From Neocallimastix lanati (nom. inval.) (taxonomy: Eukaryota; Neocallimastigomycota; Neocallimastigomycetes; Neocallimastigales; Neocallimastigaceae), in the NCBI GenBank assembly GCA_016946835.1, contig JACVTC010000147.1, positions 90,001-154,000 of the forward strand: a stretch of DNA of 64,000 nt, read 5' to 3'. Below, piece by piece: positions 25,673-36,706 of this stretch. The position numbers were made by a program, and so were the translations under genes. Each line of letters starts with the position of its first letter. Within the stretch, counting starts at the first letter, position 1. The notes under the pieces were generated by a model that did not search any database, was not told the origin of the DNA, and saw nothing but the letters and a program-made list of their open reading frames with translations.

Positions 25673-26599
25673 TTTTAACTATTTAAATATCAACTAATTT
25701 TATAAAATTTATAAGGAATTTAAATTTAAAATAAATATTATTATTAACAATAATTAATGGTTAAAATTATCTATATTTTAAAATATTTTTTTATTGTCAT
25801 GTAATTAATAAATAGTGAACATCAAAAGATATATGTAATATAATTACATTTATAATAAATATAATAATCATAATATTTTATATATTGAATAAATAATTTA
25901 GAATGACTTTTTAAATATTGAAATGATAAAAATAATATATTTGTAATTAATTATTAATTATATAAATATAATATTATATTGTAATATATTTTTTCCAAAT
26001 ATTTTTTATAATATCTATAATTATGATTTATGTGTTAGGTGTTTCTGTTGTTAAAAAGGATATTACATTTTCCACACACATTTATTATTATTTATTTATT
26101 TATTTAATTTATATTCTTTATTAATTATTTATAATTATCTTTAAATAATACAAAAAAAAAAAAAAAAAAAAAGTAAAATAGTAAAATAAAGAAAAAAAAA
26201 ATATATATATATATATAAATAAATATGTGGAAATCAAGAATTTTATGAAAAATGTGATATTTTAATTTTATATATAATAAAAAAAAAGAAAAAACTAGAT
26301 TGTAGATCAATTAAATTAATATTAAATTTTATTTAAATATAAATTAAAAAAAATATATATATATTATATAAAAATTCCTTTATTCCATTGATACTTTCCA
26401 AAAGAAAAAAAAAAAAAAAAAAATTTTTTTTATTATAATTATAAACTTTTAATTAGATTATAAAATTTGTTGACAATAGAAAATTTCACTAATATGAATC
26501 ATAACAATTATTTTAAATTTATGTTTCAATTTTTTTATTTTATTTAATTTGTGTTTTACGTTTTATGTTTATTTATTGTTTTTATGTATTATATATTCA
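25673..26599. other. AT-rich upstream spacer of receptor 3
   Basis: Ordinary AT-rich DNA with a slightly GC-richer phrase GTGTTAGGTGTTTCTGTTG near 26030-26050. No gene or defined promoter element was found. Confidence 0.5.
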
Positions 26600-27020
26600 T
26601 ATTTATTATTTATTATTTATTAATAAATACTCTTTTTATTATTTATTATTCAATTATTTATTAATAAATACTCTTTTTATTATTTATTATTTATTATTTA
26701 TTAATAAATACTCTTTTTATTATCTATTATTTATTATTTATTAATAAATATTCTTTTTATTATTTATTATTTATTTATTTATTAATAAATACTCTTTTTA
26801 TTCTTTATTATTTTATTATTTAATATTCAATTATTTATTATTTATTAATAAATATTCTTTTTATTCTTTATTATTTTATTATTTAATATTCAATTATTTA
26901 TTATTTAATATTCTTTTTATTATCATTTATTATTTAATTTTTTATTATTTATTATTTATTAATTATTAATTATTATTTATTATTTATTATTTATTATTAT
27001 TATTACTTGCTATTTATTAT
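26600..27020. repeat. Heptanucleotide composite array, opposite strand sense
   Basis: TTATTTA units with five or more TTATTAATAAATACTCTTTT segments (two with TATTC instead). This is the reverse complement of the GAGTATTTATTAATAA composite at 15.6 and 17.7 kb. Confidence 0.85.
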
Positions 27021-28964
27021 TAAATTGTCATTGGAAGTATTTTTTGTGGCTTGATTCAAGTATTCTTTTTAATTAATTTTATAATAAATTAATATTTATT
27101 CAATTTATATTTAATTTATTAATATTAAATCTGGACATTTTTATTATTTAGTAAATATTATTTCATTTTTTTTTTTCTATTATAATTGTAATTATTATAG
27201 TTATAGTAAAATAAATAGTGAAAGTTTGGAACTTTTTAATTTTTTTTTTTTAATAATCTGTATCCCATTATTTTTTTTTATATTTATTAATTTATAATAA
27301 TTAAAGTTACTAATTAAACTTTAATTAAAGAAAAATAAATTAATTGAACGGTATAGGTGATAAAATATGTTAAGAGTCACAAATTTAGTGTTTATAAATT
27401 TGTAAACTTTAATTAATGTATTTTTAGGATAAAGAGTTACAAATATTAGATTATTCTAAATTATATGCTTTTATACCAATACATTATGCCATGCATATTA
27501 TAAATACATTACATTATAATACATTAATCCCAAATAAGATATTCCGTTTTATCATATACCAATCTATTATTTTAAAATATTAAACTTTAGTTTATACAGA
27601 ATTAATTTATTTGCTCATTTTTGATTATTATACATTTCATTCCATAAATTTGTATATATTACATTAATATATTAATATATTATTTATGTCTATTGATAAA
27701 TTATATATTAGAAAATATAAAATTTAAGAATTATTTTATGTAAAATTTAAGAATTATTTTATGTTTAAAATATTATTTTATGTATTATTTTATGTATTAT
27801 TTTATGTATTATTTTATGTAGTATTTTATGTATAATTAAATATAAAAAATTATTATTTTATGTAGATTCAAATATAAATGGGTTTAACTTTTTATATATT
27901 TAACATAATATATATTGAATATTTAAATAAATAAAAATATTAATCTATATTTAAAATTTTTCGATCGTAAATCTTTAAATGATTATGAAACAAATATAAA
28001 TAATTATTTCATTATTTGCTTAATTAAATAGAAATAAGGTTACAAATGCTTTGAAACAAGAACAAAAATAAAAGAAAAAAAAAAATAAAAGAAAAAAGAA
28101 AAGAAAAGAAAAAGAAAAAAAAAATAAAAAGAAAAAGAAAAAGAAAAAAGAATAGAAAAGAAAAAAAAAAAAAAAAAAAAAAAAAGAAAAACACAAAATT
28201 TTCATAATTATTTATTATTAAATATTTTAATATCGTACAAAATAGGCTTGATAATTTTTTTTATTTTGTTTTTTGTTATTTAAATTTTTATATCATTTTA
28301 TTTATTATTTTTAATTTTGTTATTTAAATTTTTATATAATTTTATTTATTATTTATTAAAGTATTATTTATATATGCAAGTCGATTATTAAAAATAATTT
28401 TCAATGGATGTTTGAAAATAAATGCTCTCTCTATTTTTATTTTTCTAAAATTTAATAATAAAAATATTTACAGTAAGATTAATAATAAAAGTATTTTACA
28501 GTAAAGCATTTAAAATTAAAAATAAATAAATGGCCAATTGAATAATATAAAAACTTCCTCTTTTATACAATTGAACTTTTTTAGTTTTTAAAAGAAATGA
28601 TTAATTTTTAAAATAAATTATATACAGTTTTTATTTTTTTATTTACTTTTAAAATTTTTTTTATAAATAGTAAATTAACTAATATTAAGTTGTGGCTTTT
28701 CAAAATATAAATTATAAATTTGTAGTTAACATTTTAATATGTGGATTTCATTAATTTTATTTTTAATTTAATATTGTATATTATTTGAAAATTGGGTTGT
28801 ACAAGCCATTTTTTTTTTTTTTGATGAAATATTTTATTGACTAAAAAAATATATTTTATGTTAACATTTATATGTTAAATATAAATTAAAAATTAATATA
28901 TTTGAAATACAAAATATTTTATTTATATACATAATTAATTGTTATTAATTAAATATAAATAATG
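27021..28964. other. AT-rich intergenic DNA with a 12-bp repeat
   Basis: At about 27725-27840 TATTATTTTATG-like 12-bp units repeat about seven times. A poly-Phe minus-strand frame at 28020-28205 is the reverse of an A/G-rich AAAAAGAAAAG run and is not a gene. Nothing else was recognised. Confidence 0.6.
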
Positions 28965-29228
28965 TTTCATTATTATTTATTATTTATTATTTATTATTAT
29001 TATTATTTATTATTATTTATTATTTATTATTTATTATTTATTTTATTCATTATTTAATTATTTATTATTTATTATTTATTCTATTATTATTTACTATTTA
29101 TTATTTATTATTTATTATTTATTATTTATTATTCAATAATTTATTGACATTAAATAATATAAAGTATTATATAGCAAATAATGAATAATAGGTAAGAAAT
29201 AAATAAGAAATAAATAATAAATAATTTA
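28965..29228. repeat. Heptanucleotide array (TTATTTA)n
   Basis: TTATTTA units with short interruptions, part of the family at 8.8, 15.1, 17.6 and 26.6 kb. Confidence 0.8.
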
Positions 29229-29305
29229 AAAAAAGAAAAAAGATTTAATATGAAAAAAATCTCCACAATGAAATTTGGATAAATATTCGATATGACTCAT
29301 TATAA

Positions 29306-29530
29306 AAAATGTGTTTCATTTTGGAAAGTTTCATTAGGTAATGTGGCTTTTAAATTAATTTAATTTAACGCCAAAAAATTAATATTTATATATATATAAA
29401 TAAAAATAAATAAATAAATTATGCTTAAAATAAAGTTTAATTTGTTATTATTTTTAAATGAATGTGTTATAATTTTTGGAAAGTTGTATTTTACAATGTG
29501 GCGTTTATATTATAATCAAACGCCATATTT
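29306..29530. repeat. Two diverged copies of a GTGGC...CGCCA element
   Basis: Copy 1 (about 29306-29376) and copy 2 (29461-29530) share AATGTG, TTTTGGAAAGTT, AATGTGGC and AACGCCA in the same order. In copy 2 TGGCGTTT (29499-29506) and AAACGCCA (29518-29525) form a perfect 8-bp stem; copy 1 keeps part of it. Their function is unknown. Confidence 0.6.
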
Positions 29531-30322
29531 TTTTTTAAAATATATTTAAGAATCCAACAATTAATGATGAATGAGATAAAAGAAGTACTATCAGATTTCA
29601 CACTTCAGCATTCATTGAACTATTGTATATATAATATTGATATGATATGTATAGATAATCTAATTTGAAGTATTCTAGTGTTTATTACATGCATAATATT
29701 ATTCCTTTTTTTTTTTATTTTTATTATTAATTTTTTTTTTTTTTTAATTTTAATTAAATAAAAATTATTAATTATATATATGTGTACTTACAAATTAATT
29801 CTTAAAGTTTTTTTATAGGTATTTTTTATAATATATTTCTTTAATTTTTTTTTTTTTTTTTTTTTTTTTGAATTTTATATATTATATAATTTCAATTTTA
29901 TTTTAATATATATTTTATATAATTTTATTATATTTATTTTTTAAATATCATTGTATTTATTTTTTTTTTTTTTTTTTTTTTACAATAAATTTACATTTGT
30001 TATATATTTATATATTTTATAATATTATTAATTATAATAAAACTAGTATTTTTCTTTATGCAATTGGTATTAATAATTTAATATTTTCTATATTAACTAA
30101 TTTTAAAAATATAGTTTCAAAATTAAATTTTATGTCCCATTTAATAGATTAGTAATATTAAAATTTTATAACTTCTTTTTATTATCTATAACTAATTTAA
30201 TTTCAAAATTAATTTTTCTGTCTATATTTAATTAAATTTCAAAATTAAGTTTATTTTTTCTTTTAAAAAAAGTTTACTTAATATTGTATTTTCAATTTTT
30301 AGTTTTAATTGTATTTGATAGT
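29531..30322. other. AT-rich spacer
   Basis: T tracts and AT-rich sequence, with one more complex patch (29560-29660) containing GAAGTACTATCAGATTTCAC. No gene was recognised. Confidence 0.5.
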
Positions 30323-30462
30323 CATGAAATTGTTATCATGGAATTATTGTCATGGAATTATTGTCATGAAATTATTGTCATGAAATTATTGTCATGAATT
30401 TGTTATCATGAATTTGTTATCATGAATTTGTTATCATGAATTTGTTATCATGAATTTAAGCT
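30323..30462. repeat. 14-bp minisatellite, ten units, just past the transporter stop
   Basis: CATG occurs at 30323, 30337, 30351, 30365, 30379, 30393, 30407, 30421, 30435 and 30449, an exact 14-bp period. Units are CATGAATTTGTTAT or CATG(A/G)AATTATTGT. The last unit ends a few bases before the stop codon (30465-30467, minus strand) of the transporter pseudogene, so the array is its 3' flank. Confidence 0.95.
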
Positions 30463-30464
30463 AT

Positions 30465-31936
30465 TTATGTTTTACCTGCCATCTTTGCATCCATTTCATC
30501 AATACTAAGTCCCTTGCATTCAATAACATAGAGTTGAGAGTAAATCCAAGCAAGAAGATAGGCTGCTGCAAAAAGAAGGAAAGTTTTGGTAGACCAGGTA
30601 TGTGGGGTACTGAAAGATTAGGTCGTAAGACTTTATTAGTTATTGGATCTCTTATAATGATGGTCTTCCACATCTCAAACGAGAAAAGATAAATTATGGC
30701 AATATTTAGCAGTTGCTAGTATTTTCCTTATGATCTTCTCGTTTGCCTGGACATGGGAACCAGTTCCATGGGTTTATCAAGCTGAAGTTTTCCCACTTCG
30801 TGTTAGAGTTAAAGGGTCAGCTGTTGGAATTGTTTCTAATTTCCTTAACAACTGGATTATTGCATTTGTTGGACCAACTCTTATGAAAGCCTGGGAAGGT
30901 AGAAATGAAGTTGACGAAATTGTTAATAATTGGAAGAACGACGATGGACATGAATTTAGTGAAACCAATTTCATTGTAGATTTGTGATTGGTAGTACATA
31001 ATGACATTAATATCTGTCCATTGTTGGAAGAGTTGCATTAAGAAAGTAATGAAAGTACGACGACGAATTACAGGACTGAAAAGTTCACCGAAGGAAGAAG
31101 AACCAGCAGCACGAGTAGCTGCAACATCTTCTTGAATGGCTTTAAGCTCACTTTGAACAAGTTTATCAGAAGTAGAAGCAGCATTAAGTTTAGCTAAAAC
31201 TTCAACCGCTTCTTCATCACGATCCTTTGAACATAACCAACGTGGTGATTTTGGAAGGAAACGCATGAGCGTGGCAAGACCAAGACCTGGAACAACTTGG
31301 AATAAAAGTACTAATCTCCATTCAAAGTTGGAAACTTCTTCCCATATATCGTTTCTTGGAGTGCCTAAACCTGATGGTCTAACATTAGACGATAGAATTA
31401 ATGTGTAGCAGCAACAATAATACCAAAAGTTGGTAACAAGAAGAAAGGGTACCTCTGATCATAGCTGGAGCGACTTCAGAAATATAAGTTGGACAAAGGA
31501 CACCATTACAACCAATGGAAAGACCAGTGATAAGACGATCAATAGCAATCATAACCCAAGTACGAACAGATAAACCTTGGATGATGGCACCACAAGTGAA
31601 AATACAAGCCCCGATCATAATAGTTCTTTGACGACCATACTTCTCACCAAGATAGGTGGCCATAAGAGCACCACAAAGAGCACCAAGAACAAAACTGGAG
31701 GTAATAACACCTTCGAGAGTAACCTTATTTCCAGCTTCTTTTAATTTACGATACATCTTCTCTTCATTACCCTTAATACCATTACCTTTTTCATCAAGAG
31801 CATCACCATTCCAACTGAAGAATCTAAAAGAAGATACGGAAAGCGTCCATAACCAGAATGACATTCCGACTTCATAACCGAAAAGAAGACCACCAAATGA
31901 AGCGGTTAAAGCAACTAAAAATTGAAAACTATTCAT
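30465..31936 (-). pseudogene. MFS sugar (hexose-type) transporter, broken
   Basis: The N-terminal part (31936 down to about 31385) has GGLLFGYEVG in TM1, GEKYGRQRTIM after TM2 and YISEVAPAMIRGTLS, all sugar-porter signatures. The middle (about 31390-30895) has LVLLFQVVPG, RFLPKSPRWL, FQQWTDINVIMYYQSQIY (TM7) and the TM8 sequence ending STFPG. TM9-TM11 (PGMWGTERLGRKTLL, then WTWEPVPWVYQAEVFPLRVR) are read on the opposite strand (30594-30894). The minus strand resumes at about 30593 with AAAYLLAWIYSQLYVIECKG, the TM12 region and tail, stopping at 30465. Frame changes also occur near TM1 (VMDAFRIFF is out of frame), after CYQLL, after INSIV, and in the TM9-TM10 loop. An intact copy would import hexoses by proton symport; this one cannot make a full protein. 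Confidence 0.9.
30594..30894 (+). other. Inverted internal segment of the transporter (TM9-TM11)
   Basis: The 301-bp block is bounded by CCAGG (30594-30598) and CCTGG (30890-30894), a 5-bp inverted pair. Reversing it in thought puts both junctions in frame: TFP|GMWG on the N-terminal side and MKAW|STKT on the C-terminal side. The piece therefore stayed at its original place and only its orientation changed. Inside the block the frame shifts near 30672-30690, where the TM9-TM10 loop also looks shortened. Confidence 0.9.
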
Positions 31937-32384
31937 TATTTTATATATATATATATTATTTATATATCTTTTTTTTTTCTTTTGTAACTTTAATTTAATA
32001 TATAATAAATTATTAATATGATTATTAGTTTTATTATTTTTAAAAAAGTTTGAGATTTTTAGATAAATATTGATATATCATAAATCAAAAATATATATTT
32101 ATATTTTTAATTATTATTTTTTTATTATTTTTTTTAAGATTTTATTTAAAGATATATTATAATTTTCATTTTAATATAAATTTTAATTTATTTTATATAA
32201 TATATATTTCTAGGTATATTTTAACTTCATATATTTAATGGTATAAATTCTATATATATTATTTTTAATAAATTATTTCAATGAAAATTTCTAAAATGAA
32301 TGGTAATTCATTTTCTGGTATACAATAACCGAATTTTTAAAATTAATAATTATATAGTTATATATAATTATATTATTGTAGATT
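31937..32384. other. Spacer with homology to the 3' flank of the 61-kb deacetylase
   Basis: From about 32150 the sequence follows 61000-61310 (shared phrases: TATTTCT(A/T)GGTATATTT, AATGGTATAAATTCTATATA and GTAGATTTGTTTAATATTAA). It is the 3' flank of the deacetylase relic at 32778-33127. Confidence 0.75.
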
Positions 32385-32399
32385 TGTTTAATATTAAAA

Positions 32400-32727
32400 G
32401 AGTGTCAATGCTGAAGAAACAGTAAGACAGGCCAGCAGGGCTAGCACAACCAATGAAGATCATAATTTTGTATCTTAAAATTAGGATTAACATTGCGAAG
32501 TCAAAATTAATTATTATACTTCAGTATAATAATGCCCTTGTGAAGTCTTACAAATATTAATTAAATGAAACTAGAATATATTATACCATTATTTTATTTT
32601 ATTTTGTGTTTTATTTTTTGTTTATTTTTTTATCTTTTTTTTTTTATTATTATTTTATTACATGTATTTTATCAAATATTTAATTAATAAAGATAAAACA
32701 AGTTTGCTACAGTTAAAAAAAAAAAAA
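32400..32727 (+). mobile_element. Retroposed 3' end of an mRNA (5'-truncated processed pseudogene)
   Basis: 328 bp inserted between two copies of TGTTTAATATTAAAA (32385-32399 and 32728-32742). The insert ends in 13 A's (32715-32727), with AATAAA at 32686-32691, 24 bases before the tail. The related flank at 61308-61322 has the 15-mer once with no insert, an apparent empty site. The 5' end reads 25 codons open (AGT at 32401) to TAA at 32476-32478, finishing TTNEDHNFVS. The rest is T-rich, like a 3' UTR, with a 10-bp hairpin ATTATTATAC/GTATAATAAT near 32507-32530. These are hallmarks of target-primed reverse transcription of a cellular mRNA. The source gene is not in this window. Confidence 0.85.
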
Positions 32728-32777
32728 TGTTTAATATTAAAAATATATTTTAAAAATAAAATATTTTCAAAATAACC

Positions 32778-33127
32778 TAACCAATAATTAATTTAATAAT
32801 CATTAAATATTTGATTAAATGGGTCATTTGGATTAAAATAATAAAGATAAAATAGCAATTGCAATAGATAGATGATACTGGAATGAAGCGTAATAGCATT
32901 TGAAGTATTTTCTGCTTCTTTATTAATACTAATTGTTGATTAATTATTATTAGCATTATTTGAGATAATTATAGAATTATTTTTATTATTTTCATTGGAG
33001 GAATTAATTTCTCCATTATTTAAATTATTTTGAATGCCTCATTGGATGTACTTTGATATGGTGAAACTCCAATACATTCAGAAAGTGGAGCAAAATAATA
33101 AAATGTTATATTAATTCTTGAAAACAT
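32778..33127 (-). pseudogene. Deletion-derived relic of a polysaccharide deacetylase gene
   Basis: Matches the 3' coding part of the deacetylase at 61398-62518: APLSECIGVSPYQSTSN, then the Asn/Ser-rich region and the hydrophobic C-terminus. The ATG at 33127 starts MFSRIN, like the MFPKIN start of the intact gene, and runs straight into ITFYYFAPLSEC. The intron and nearly all the NodB catalytic domain have been lost between the start and the tail. The frame stops at 33020-33022, and further stops and a 1-bp loss lie in the tail. A short peptide of about 35 residues could be translated, but no enzyme. Upstream homology continues to about 33490, matching 62810-62950. Confidence 0.85.
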
Positions 33128-35075
33128 TTTTATTTATTTTTATTTTTAATTTTTTTTAGATATATATTTTTTTAATTATAAATATAATTATATAAATGAT
33201 TATCTTAATGATACTAAAAAAATTTTTTTTAACGATTTTTTCTACCTTTTTATAAATTTTTATAATAATAAAAAATTACTTTATTTATAAATTTTTAAAA
33301 TTACTTTAAAAATCCATTTTTTTATATTTAATAAAAATATTAATAAAATTCATTAAAATAGTTTGGTTTAAAAAATATTGTATTTTAAGCTAAAAATAGA
33401 TTTATTTACATTGATACACAAAAAAAGATTAAAGAAATTACCATAAATATATTTTAAATTTAAATATTTAAAGGCATTTTTAATATTACATTAATCTTTT
33501 TATAAATTATATATTTAAAAAAAAATTTTTTTTTATTTTATTAATTTTTTTTAAATTTTCTTTATTAAATAAAATATTTAAAATAATAAAAATAAATTAA
33601 TATGTTACACCAAATTATTTTAAATATTCGATTTAATAAAGAAAACTTAAAAAATAATAAATATAAAAAAAATTTTTTGTTTAACTACTGATTATTTTGT
33701 TTTTATTTTTATTTATAATTATATATTTTATATAATTTGACTTTTATTATATAAAATTATTATAAAAAAACGTTCATAAATGATTTTATATATATATATA
33801 TTAATTATATTTATTTTTTCCCGATTATCCTTAGTAATATTATATTTAACATATTAAATTAAATTATAATGAATGTTTAAAAAATAAATTGTAAATACTT
33901 AATAATTTATAAATAAAAGTAATTTTTAAAAAAAAAAAAAAAATTACTTTTATTTATAAATTATTTACAAAATTATATTTTTTAAAATTTATATAATATC
34001 TAAATTCAAAAAAAAAAAAAAAAAAAATAAAAATTTTACTTTTTAAATGATTCATATTTAATGTTTAATAAATATTAATTATTTATAAAAAAAAAAAAAT
34101 AAAAATTTTACTTTTTAAATGATTCATATTTAATGTTTAATAAATATTAATTATTTATAAAAAAAAAAAAAATAAAAATTTTACTTTTTAAATGATTCAT
34201 ATTTAATGTTTTATAAATATTAATTATTTATAATATATAATATATATTAATATAAAAAATTTATATAAAATAAAAACATAGACAAAAATTTAAAAAATTG
34301 GAAAAAATAAAAATTCTTTTAATAAAGGATAAAATAAAATATTATATATTTTATTTTTATTATAATATGATATTATTATGGCTTTTAATTAAATATTAAA
34401 TTATATAAAGAATAATAATGAAAATAAAAAATATTTTTTTTTTATAATTTTTTTTAATATTAAACATATATATACTTATAAAACAAATATTTAATAATAA
34501 AATTTCTTTATAAATATTCTTTATAAATACTTATTTTATTATTAAATATTTGTTTTATAAGAACAAATATTTAATAAAATATAATAAAATATAAAATTTA
34601 TAAAAAATTTTATAAGAACAAATATTTAATAAAATATAATAAAATATAAAATTTATAAAAAATTAAAATAATAACGTCCTTAATAAAATTAAATAATAAG
34701 TTGAAATATGAATATAAAGTACAGATAAAAAGTAGAATATTAAATAAGAAAAAACAGATTGAATATTTTTTGCTATTTAAGACTTTAAATAATTTTCAAT
34801 CATTAAAATAAATTATATTAAAATAATTAAGCTTCACAAATCATTTATTCGATTATTAAATTAACAAAGATAAAATTACCTTTATTACATATAATAAAAT
34901 GATTCGAAAAAATTTATATAAATATATCTCTAAATATGGCTTTTGATTAAATATTTATATAGTATATAAATTTAACATATAATTATTACATAATAATAAA
35001 ATGATTCGAAAAAATTTATATAAATATATTAATGAGAGTAATTAATAAAATATCATTAAAATATGATTATTATCA

Positions 35076-35107
<32 letters not shown>

Positions 35108-36446
35108 GTATATTTTTGACATTTTAATTAAATATTTATTTATTATAATATGATATTATTATGGCTTTGGATTAAATGTTTATTTAGTAGAAATACAAAT
35201 ATAAGGTACAGATAAATAGTAAAATATTAAAAATATTAAATATAGATTGAATATTTTTGAGATTTTAAATAATTTTCAATCAATAGAATAAAAATTATAT
35301 TAAAATAATTAAACTTCACAAATCATTTATATATTAAATTACCAAAAAATAAAATGATATATATATAAAAATTCATGTAAATAATTATAAAATAAACATT
35401 AATCATCATTTTTTTCTATTTTACTATGTATACTTTTATCATTTATCATTTTAATTACAATATTATTTATTATAATATGATATTATTATTGCTTTTAATA
35501 AAATATTTATATTTATGAATTTAATATAATAATTTTTTATCCTCTATATTAAGAAATACTAAATTATATATTATATCAAAATTTAAATTTCAAATTTTAG
35601 GATTAATACACAAAAATATATAAAAATAAAATAATTATTTTTTAAATTCTTTAATAAATATTAATAATGAAAAGAATAATTGTAAAAATAAAAATTAATT
35701 TTATAAAAAACATACATATACTTAAAGAACAAATATTTAACAATAAAATATAAAATTTATAAAAAAATTAAAATAATAATGTTATTGTATTTATTAATTA
35801 TTTAATTTTTTTTTAAAAAAAATCGTAGTGATAAAAGGAAAAATAATGTTATATTTAAATTATTATTTAATTTTTTTTTAAAAAAAATCGTAATAATAAT
35901 GAAAATATTTTTTTATGTTTAAATTATTATTTAATTTTTTTTTTAAAAAAATCGTAATAATAATGAAAATATTTTTTTATGTATTAATTAATTGAATATG
36001 AATTATTATAATAGGATAATAAATGCATATTATTTCATTTTGTTTTTTTAATCTAATATTATTTATATATTATATAATTAATTCTTTAATATTATTATTA
36101 TTATAAATAATAATAATTTTAGAGAATTAATAAATATATATTTAATTATAATAACAATAGTATATTAATAATAAAAACTAAAGGTTAAAAAATAAAAACA
36201 ATAGTATATTAATAATAAAAAATATCTTTAATAATAATTAATTAATAAGATATTAAATAAATTCTGTTTTATTTGAAAACTATATTAATTTTAATATATA
36301 TATATATTTATATAATATAAAAATAAAAAATTATTTGCTTATAAAAATAAAATTTAATCAAATATTATAAAAAAGAAAATTAATTTATTCACAAATCATC
36401 TATCATTTATTAATTTATAATTTTGATCTTTTATATATAATTTTTC
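33128..36446. other. AT-rich spacer and upstream region of the first unknown-family gene
   Basis: Contains a triplicated unit of about 72 bp (34028-34231, each with ACTTTTTAAATGATTCATAT), several AAGAACAAATATTTAA-type repeats (34560-34640, 35720-35760) and three copies of a TTTTTTTTAAAAAAAATCGTA block (about 35805-35985). The AACAAATATTTAA repeats also occur at 55.4-55.8 kb, upstream of the paralogue at 56803. No gene was seen. Confidence 0.6.
34028..34231. repeat. Three tandem copies of a 72-73-bp unit
   Basis: Copies start at 34028, 34100 and 34173. They are almost identical; only the A-tract lengths and one base near the end (TTTATAAAT for TTTAATAAA) change. Confidence 0.9.
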
Positions 36447-36478
36447 TTATATTATAATAGAATTCTATTATAATATAA
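36447..36478. repeat. Perfect 32-bp palindrome upstream of the gene at 36707
   Basis: Two 16-base arms meet at GAATTC (centre between 36462 and 36463). It lies about 230 bp before the ATG. The paralogue at 56803 has a larger palindrome at the matching place (56511-56579). Confidence 0.9.
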
Positions 36479-36706
36479 ATATTATTATAAATATAATTAT
36501 TTTAAATTTAACAATAATTTTATAAGAGTTGATTGTTAAAAAATAAAAATAATAAAAATATATATATATGTATAAAAAAGTATATAAATATCTCTGTTTT
36601 CTCGTTTCAAAATTTTATTTACAAAAAAAAAAAAAATAAGTAAATAAGAAACAGGAATAAAAGTTATAAAAAAGAAACTTTAAAGAATTTTGAAAAATAA
36701 TAAAAA

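Noticed and set aside
30730-30987. Plus-strand frame as an independent small transporter gene
   Set aside because: It is the inverted TM10-TM11 segment; past 30894 it is just the antisense of the minus-strand TM7-TM8 coding sequence.
32400-32480. Insert as a tRNA- or 7SL-derived SINE
   Set aside because: No A/B box or SRP-like motif; the open frame, T-rich trailer and AATAAA before the poly(A) fit an mRNA 3' end better.
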